From the NCBI GenBank assembly GCA_030630935.1, contig DAOVMD010000230.1, positions 1 through 5,630 on the forward strand: DNA of 5,630 nucleotides. The letters are read 5' to 3'. Below the pieces are notes generated by a model. That model searched no databases. It was given only the letters and a program-made list of their open reading frames with translations, and was not told the DNA's origin. Position numbers and translations under genes: made by a program. Shown here piece after piece: positions 1-3,029 of this stretch. The stretch comes from Candidatus Mcinerneyibacteriota bacterium (GTDB lineage Bacteria; AUK180; JAQVHJ01). Numbering within the stretch: position 1 is the first letter of the stretch; each line of letters opens with the position of its first letter.

Positions 1-1
1 C

Positions 2-181
2 TTAAGGGAACTAGCAAATGCAAAATTAACCACTGAACACACTGAACACGCTGAAAAAAAAAGAGAACAAGTATTTAACATAGATTACATGATAAATGGG
101 ATTATTAAAATAAATATATCTATTCATTTTTTTATCCCATATAATCATGTTTTCGGAATCAGAGATTCCAATCTATGTTAA
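2..181 (+). CDS. Possible C-terminal tail of a gene entering from the left edge (doubtful)
   Basis: A reading frame is open from base 2 to a TAA at 179-181, about 59 codons with no start needed inside the window. The first residues (LRELANAKL) look protein-like. The next part (TTEHTEHAEKK) is simply the translation of the 9-nt repeat at 31-57, and the last part (NIDYMINGIIKIN onward) is translated from the fold-back element. The other two plus frames stop at once (TAA at 3-5, TGA at 34-36), so a gene from the left could equally have ended there. I do not recognise a family. It may be a real gene end extended by repeat insertion, or chance. Only sequence left of the window can decide. Confidence 0.2.
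   Translation, partial: LRELANAKLTTEHTEHAEKKREQVFNIDYMINGIIKINISIHFFIPYNHVFGIRDSNLC
31..57. repeat. Short tandem repeat, 9-nt period, three units
   Basis: CACTGAACA occurs twice in tandem (31-39, 40-48), followed by a diverged unit CGCTGAAAA (49-57) that runs into an A-tract. From memory, short intergenic arrays of this style (CCACTGAACACACTGAA-like words) recur in many environmental bacterial genomes. Function is unknown. Confidence 0.6.
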
Positions 182-188
182 ATAACTT
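69..188. repeat. Fold-back (palindromic) element able to form a three-way junction
   Basis: The outer arms 72-86 and 170-184 are perfect 15-bp inverted repeats (TATTTAACATAGATT). They extend to 69 and 188 with a one-base bulge. Inside, 87-93 pairs with 144-150 (ACATGAT/ATCATGT) and 96-102 with 134-140 (ATGGGAT/ATCCCAT). The AT-rich core around 107-130 is also nearly self-complementary. A separate 6-bp hairpin (155-160/164-169, GGAATC/GATTCC, loop AGA) sits between the second inner arm and the second outer arm. Almost the whole segment can pair as an outer stem with two branches. TA dinucleotides lie at 72-73 and 183-184, as expected for a Tc1/IS630-type MITE insertion. The arms also contain ATTTAAC (73-79) and GTTAAAT (177-183), which fit the integron attC boxes RYYYAAC and GTTRRRY. 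It could instead be a structured RNA. The pairing is seen directly; identity is open. Confidence 0.75.
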
Positions 189-304
189 ATAGTTGTAAAT
201 ACCGACCAAAGTTTATTCGTAAACAAATGAATTGTATCTCAAACAAAGTAGGGTCACCCGAGTCGCATCGAAAATCTAGCGAAGCGTCAAGCGAAACTAT
301 GCGA
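189..304. other. Non-coding stretch downstream of the propeller gene
   Basis: No convincing gene is seen here. It holds a weak 5-bp hairpin with a TTCG loop (211-224) and a small GGGT/ACCC palindrome (251-259). A TCGCAT/ATGCGA inverted repeat (263-268/299-304) abuts the stop codon of the minus-strand gene. A GCGAAGC word (279-285) recurs in the intergenic region upstream of polA. None of the hairpins is followed by a clear T-run on the minus strand, so I cannot assign an intrinsic terminator to the propeller gene. Confidence 0.5.
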
Positions 305-2473
305 TTATTTAATTATTGCAAACTTCCCTGTTTTCTTCTCACCCTCTTTATTTATTACAACATAAAGATAAATACCTGAAGCTATGTTTTCAGTTTTTAT
401 ATCCCATTGATATTCTATGTTGTCTGCTTCAATTTCATGAAAAAGTTCACCTGAAATTGTATATATTTGTATCTTTGAATTTTTCGTCAAATTATCAAAT
501 GTAATAAAATCTGTTCCTGAATCTTTTTTCCATGGATTAGGATATACAATAAAATTTTCCAGATTTGCTGAAAACAATTTTATTCCATTAAAATCTGCAT
601 TTGTAATATCAACAGTTAAATTAGAATAAGTTCTATTAACGGGGGAAAAGGTATAGTAATGTGTTTTTTTTGGAGTAATAATATATGCTGCATCCGCATT
701 AAGATAATTAAATGAATAGCTTCCATTACTATCAGTAATCGTAGTTGCAGTTAAATCAGCCGAAAGATTAACAGTAACACCAGACATCGGATTAACACCA
801 AATGTAATTGTTCCGTTGATTTTATACCCCACATCAGGTGCATCTATTGAAGTTGTTGCAGTATCAGCACGGTAAATATCCTGTGCTTCAAAATAGTATG
901 TATAATCTCCTCCGGCATTATTAAAAACCTTTTCAAAAGTATATAATTTCCCGTCTGTATAAGTTGTATCAATAGGATCCACTTCATTCATTGTAAAAGG
1001 ACTTCCTGAAGTTTCTGCTCCAGCTTTTAAGATATGAACCTTCGGAAAATCGGTATCAGGTGCATCATCATCCATATCCGTATATTTTATGCGATATGTA
1101 AATGTATTATTAGGCTTTCCGATTTCAGGATTTAATCCATCCGATTCATATCCCATTTCACCTGTCCAGGATAATTCAGGTATATTAGTTTTGTTCCATT
1201 TTGTAAGAAAAATATCAAGACCTCCTGCATTTATATTGCCATCAAATCCACCACAAGTATGACCTGTAACATATATATTCTCTGAACTCTCTGTTATGCC
1301 ACCATAAGCATAATCATAATCTGTTGTTCCCCACTGCCTTGTCCATTGTTTTACCCCTGATGAATTGTATTTTGTAAGAAAAATATCAAGAGCTCCTGCA
1401 TTTGTATTTCCGTCAAGTTCACCGAAAGTGTGTCCAGTAACATAAATATATTCGGAGCTATCTGTTACTACACCATAACCATAATCATAATCTGCTGTTC
1501 CCCACTGCTTAGTCCATTGCTTTACACCTGATGAATCATATTTTGTAAGAAAAATATCTACAATTCCTGCATACATATTGCCATCAAGGCTATCTCCAGT
1601 ATCACCTGTAACATATATATATCCTGAACTATCTGTTGCTACATCTTCACCATAGTCTCCCTTTGCTGTTCCCCATTGTTTTGTCCATAACTTATTCCCT
1701 GATGGATCACATTTTGTAAGAAAAATATCAACACTACCTGCATTTGTATTCCCATCAAGTCCACCACCTGTATCACCTGTAACATATATATTTCCTGAAC
1801 TATCTATTGCCACACTTTCACCATAATCATGACCTTCTGTTCCCCACTGCTTAGTCCATTGCTTTATACCTGATGAATCATATTTTGTAAGAAAAATATC
1901 ATAATGTCCTGCATGAGTATTCCCATCAAGTTCATCTCTAGTTTTACCTGTAACATATATATTCCCTGAACCATCTGTTGCTACACCTAACCCTTCCTCA
2001 CAGTCTGCAGTTCCCCACTGTCTTGTCCATATTTTTGTGCCTGATGAATCAAATTTTGTAAGAAAAACATCCTGCAAACCCGCATTTGTATTGCCGTCAA
2101 GTTCACCCCAAGTACTACCTGTAACATATATATTTCCTGAACCATCTATTGCTACTTCTCTACCCACTTCATTATCTGCACTTCCCCACTGCCTTGTCCA
2201 TTGCTTTACACCGGATGCATTGTATTTTGTAAGATAGATATCAGAACCTCCCGCATTTGTATTGCCATCAAGTTCACCATAAGTTGAACCTGTAACATAA
2301 ATATTTCCTGAACTATCTGTTGCTACACCAAAAGCCCACTCAGAACTGGCAGTTCCCCACTGCCTTGTCCAATACCATGCTCCGATTTCTTCAGAATTTA
2401 CAATATTGATAAAAATAATTGAAAAAATAATGATTGAAAAAAAACCAAAATGTTTTTTAAAATTTTCCCTCAT
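305..2473 (-). CDS. Secreted seven-bladed SBBP beta-propeller protein with C-terminal sorting-type domain
   Basis: This 722-residue protein is probably exported and cell-surface or secreted; no enzymatic function is visible. Residues 1-27 form a signal peptide: a basic start, a hydrophobic core FFSIIIFSIIFINIV, and likely cleavage near NS|EE. Residues 35-433 are seven tandem 57-residue units. Each begins WT(R/K)QWG and carries the SBBP-type motif D-S-S-G-N-I-Y-V-T-G, a DGNTNAG loop and DIFLTKYDSSG. Seven blades is a standard closed propeller. Residues 434-545 are an Ig-like region of the SWTGE...SDGLNPE type. Residues 548-631 resemble a carboxypeptidase-regulatory/SdrB-like fold (GSYSFNYLNADAAYIITP). 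Residues 640-722 are a FlgD-like or type-A sorting domain, starting VYPNPW and ending KKTGKFAIIK. The ATG at 2471-2473 is preceded by AAAGGAG six bases upstream and a strong promoter. The gene stands alone, divergent from polA. SBBP propellers are generally binding or scaffold modules; ligand unknown. Architecture is confident; export route is inferred. Confidence 0.93.
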   Translation of the reverse strand: MRENFKKHFGFFSIIIFSIIFINIVNSEEIGAWYWTRQWGTASSEWAFGVATDSSGNIYVTGSTYGELDGNTNAGGSDIYLTKYNASGVKQWTRQWGSADNEVGREVAIDGSGNIYVTGSTWGELDGNTNAGLQDVFLTKFDSSGTKIWTRQWGTADCEEGLGVATDGSGNIYVTGKTRDELDGNTHAGHYDIFLTKYDSSGIKQWTKQWGTEGHDYGESVAIDSSGNIYVTGDTGGGLDGNTNAGSVDIFLTKCDPSGNKLWTKQWGTAKGDYGEDVATDSSGYIYVTGDTGDSLDGNMYAGIVDIFLTKYDSSGVKQWTKQWGTADYDYGYGVVTDSSEYIYVTGHTFGELDGNTNAGALDIFLTKYNSSGVKQWTRQWGTTDYDYAYGGITESSENIYVTGHTCGGFDGNINAGGLDIFLTKWNKTNIPELSWTGEMGYESDGLNPEIGKPNNTFTYRIKYTDMDDDAPDTDFPKVHILKAGAETSGSPFTMNEVDPIDTTYTDGKLYTFEKVFNNAGGDYTYYFEAQDIYRADTATTSIDAPDVGYKINGTITFGVNPMSGVTVNLSADLTATTITDSNGSYSFNYLNADAAYIITPKKTHYYTFSPVNRTYSNLTVDITNADFNGIKLFSANLENFIVYPNPWKKDSGTDFITFDNLTKNSKIQIYTISGELFHEIEADNIEYQWDIKTENIASGIYLYVVINKEGEKKTGKFAIIK
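1175..2371 (-). repeat. Seven tandem 171-bp repeats encoding the propeller blades
   Basis: Blades, in protein order, occupy 2201-2371, 2030-2200, 1859-2029, 1688-1858, 1517-1687, 1346-1516 and 1175-1345. Each is exactly 57 codons with no indels. Similarity is high at the DNA level too: 1495-1558 and 1837-1900 (64 bases, exactly two units apart) differ at one position (1526 versus 1868). The last blade is the most diverged: it loses the D-S-S-G turn at its end and has TESSEN for TDSSGN. The repeats look like recent internal duplication with ongoing homogenisation. Confidence 0.95.
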
Positions 2474-2479
2474 AAGAAA

Positions 2480-2486
2480 CTCCTTT
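2480..2486 (-). promoter_or_regulatory. Ribosome binding site of the propeller gene
   Basis: The minus strand reads AAAGGAG, six bases before the ATG at 2473. It is a strong Shine-Dalgarno match that fixes the start codon and hence an intact signal peptide. Confidence 0.85.
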
Positions 2487-2532
2487 CGTAAAAATCCAAA
2501 TTCACTAGATTTCTCCTACTTTCTCTATTTCT

Positions 2533-2561
2533 ATTATACAATTTTATTATCTAAAAGTCAA
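2533..2561 (-). promoter_or_regulatory. Consensus sigma-70 promoter of the propeller gene
   Basis: On the minus strand, TTGACT (2556-2561) is followed by a 17-bp spacer and TATAAT (2533-2538). That is 11 of 12 consensus bases at ideal spacing. Transcription would start near 2526, giving a leader of roughly 50 bases before the ATG. Confidence 0.8.
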
Positions 2562-2610
2562 GGTTTTCCGGTCTCCTTTTATCTTGCCAATAACCATCAT
2601 TTATAAATGC

Positions 2611-2628
2611 AGAGCGAAGCGAAGCTCT
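2611..2628. repeat. Short inverted repeat AGAGC/GCTCT
   Basis: Arms 2611-2615 and 2624-2628 surround an 8-base loop, GAAGCGAA. The segment includes the word GCGAAGC (2614-2620), which recurs at 279-285 and 2957-2963. No T-run follows, so it is not a typical terminator. Confidence 0.4.
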
Positions 2629-2653
2629 TATCTATAAAACAACTGTTCTCAAA

Positions 2654-2674
2654 TCTCTGCTCTCTGTTCTCTAA
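2654..2674. repeat. Pyrimidine-rich micro-array, 7-nt period, three units
   Basis: Units are TCTCTGC (2654-2660), TCTCTGT (2661-2667) and TCTCTAA (2668-2674). A related TTCTCAAA precedes them. The array directly abuts the inverted repeat at 2675-2695. Confidence 0.5.
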
Positions 2675-2695
2675 TCAAGCAACAGAGTTGCTTGA
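2675..2695. repeat. Perfect 8-bp inverted repeat TCAAGCAA/TTGCTTGA
   Basis: Arms 2675-2682 and 2688-2695 surround the loop CAGAG. The AAGCAA/TTGCTT core is shared with the inverted repeat at 2957-2976. No T-run follows on either strand. It could be a protein-binding palindrome or a dispersed repeat. Confidence 0.55.
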
Positions 2696-2728
2696 GAATG
2701 GGAGGATTAAGTTTATATGGTCAGGGTT

Positions 2729-2765
2729 TCCCGATTTAATTTCATATTTTAGAAATTGTTCGGGA
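2729..2765. repeat. Two-tier hairpin TCCCGA/TCGGGA enclosing AATTTC/GAAATT
   Basis: The outer arms are 2729-2734 and 2760-2765; the inner arms are 2738-2743 and 2752-2757, with an 8-base AT loop. A small internal bulge (TTT against GT) separates the tiers. Twelve base pairs in total make this the longest hairpin between the two genes. Confidence 0.55.
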
Positions 2766-2823
2766 TCACTGCACTTCGTTTGTGAAACGCTTAATTATTT
2801 TTAAAATGTTATTGACAAGATAC

Positions 2824-2892
2824 TCCCCGTTAGGGGAACACACTCAAACAGATTACTCAAACTGAAGTTTCCGAGAGGAAACTTAACCCCTA
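2824..2892 (+). other. Candidate structured RNA segment with competing stems
   Basis: The first hairpin is TCCCC/GGGGA (2824-2828/2833-2837) with a GTTA loop. The second is AAGTTTCC/GGAAACTT (2865-2872/2877-2884), a perfect 8-bp stem capped by GAGA, a GNRA tetraloop if transcribed on the plus strand. TAGGGG... an alternative pairing also exists: the AGGGG at 2832-2836 can instead pair with CCCCT at 2887-2891, which encloses the second hairpin and breaks the first. ACTCAAAC is repeated between them (2842-2849, 2855-2862). A weak promoter-like pair upstream (TTGTGA 2780-2785, 16-bp spacer, TAAAAT 2802-2807) could drive it. No known RNA family is recognised and transcription is not shown. Confidence 0.3.
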
Positions 2893-2920
2893 CTGCATTG
2901 TAATACATAATGCAAATCAT

Positions 2921-2948
2921 TCTTAATTATTCATTCTTCATTGTTCAT
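2921..2948. repeat. AT-rich micro-array, 7-nt period, four units
   Basis: Units TCTTAAT, TATTCAT, TCTTCAT and TGTTCAT run from 2921 to 2948, consensus TNTTCAT. On the minus strand it reads as ATGAANA repeats. It sits just upstream of the polA promoter. Confidence 0.5.
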
Positions 2949-2956
2949 TTTTACTT

Positions 2957-2976
2957 GCGAAGCAAAATTGCTTCGC
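2957..2976. repeat. Perfect 9-bp inverted repeat next to the polA promoter
   Basis: GCGAAGCAA (2957-2965) and TTGCTTCGC (2968-2976) are separated by two bases. The palindrome ends 7 bp before the polA -35 hexamer, so it could be an operator or UP-element-like site. No T-run follows on either strand, which argues against a terminator. Its GCGAAGC core recurs at 279-285 and 2614-2620, so a dispersed repeat is equally likely. Confidence 0.55.
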
Positions 2977-2983
2977 TAATTCC

Positions 2984-3012
2984 TTGACATATTTTGAAAT
3001 TTGAGTTATAAT
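2984..3012 (+). promoter_or_regulatory. Perfect consensus sigma-70 promoter of polA
   Basis: TTGACA (2984-2989), a 17-bp spacer and TATAAT (3007-3012) match the sigma-70 consensus at all twelve positions. Transcription should start near 3019. That leaves a leader of only about 11 bases that is almost entirely ribosome binding site. Confidence 0.85.
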
Positions 3013-3020
3013 TAAAAAAT

Positions 3021-3024
3021 GGAG
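3021..3024 (+). promoter_or_regulatory. Ribosome binding site of polA
   Basis: GGAG lies five bases before the ATG at 3030. An upstream ATG at 3019 reads ATG GAG TAA and stops at once, so it cannot be the polA start. The MKRKRLFIIDAY start that follows matches where 5'-nuclease domains of this family begin. Confidence 0.8.
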
Positions 3025-3029
3025 TAAAA

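Larger units (their letters stand above)
2474..3029. other. Divergent intergenic region rich in inverted repeats
   Basis: This 556-bp region separates the two divergent genes. Each end holds a promoter and ribosome binding site; the middle (about 2600-2980) holds a series of short hairpins and two 7-nt-period micro-arrays, listed separately. A 65-codon frame (2607-2804, plus) lacks a ribosome binding site and runs through the hairpins, so I do not treat it as a gene. No tRNA or rRNA is recognisable. Confidence 0.7.

Noticed and set aside
26-148. A ~40-codon minus-strand frame starting with ATG at 148
   Set aside because: It is translated from the fold-back element and the 9-nt repeat, is low-complexity and hydrophobic, and has no clear ribosome binding site.
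211-224. TTCG-loop hairpin as terminator of the propeller gene
   Set aside because: The stem is only five mostly A-T pairs, about 80 bases past the stop codon, followed by just three T on the minus strand.
2607-2804. A 65-codon plus-strand frame in the intergenic region
   Set aside because: There is no ribosome binding site before the ATG, it runs through a micro-array and several hairpins, and the protein resembles nothing I recognise.
2812-2817. A perfect TTGACA hexamer that could start a third promoter
   Set aside because: At 16-18 bp downstream the sequence is GC-rich hairpin (GGGGAACAC) with nothing like TATAAT.
2824-2884. Hairpins resembling the palindromic core of CRISPR repeats (CCCCGTTAGGGG, TTTCCGAGAGGAAA)
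   Set aside because: The two palindromes differ in sequence and there is no second copy of either at spacer distance, so there is no array.
2957-2976. Intrinsic terminator upstream of polA
   Set aside because: A good stem, but no T-run follows it on either strand.
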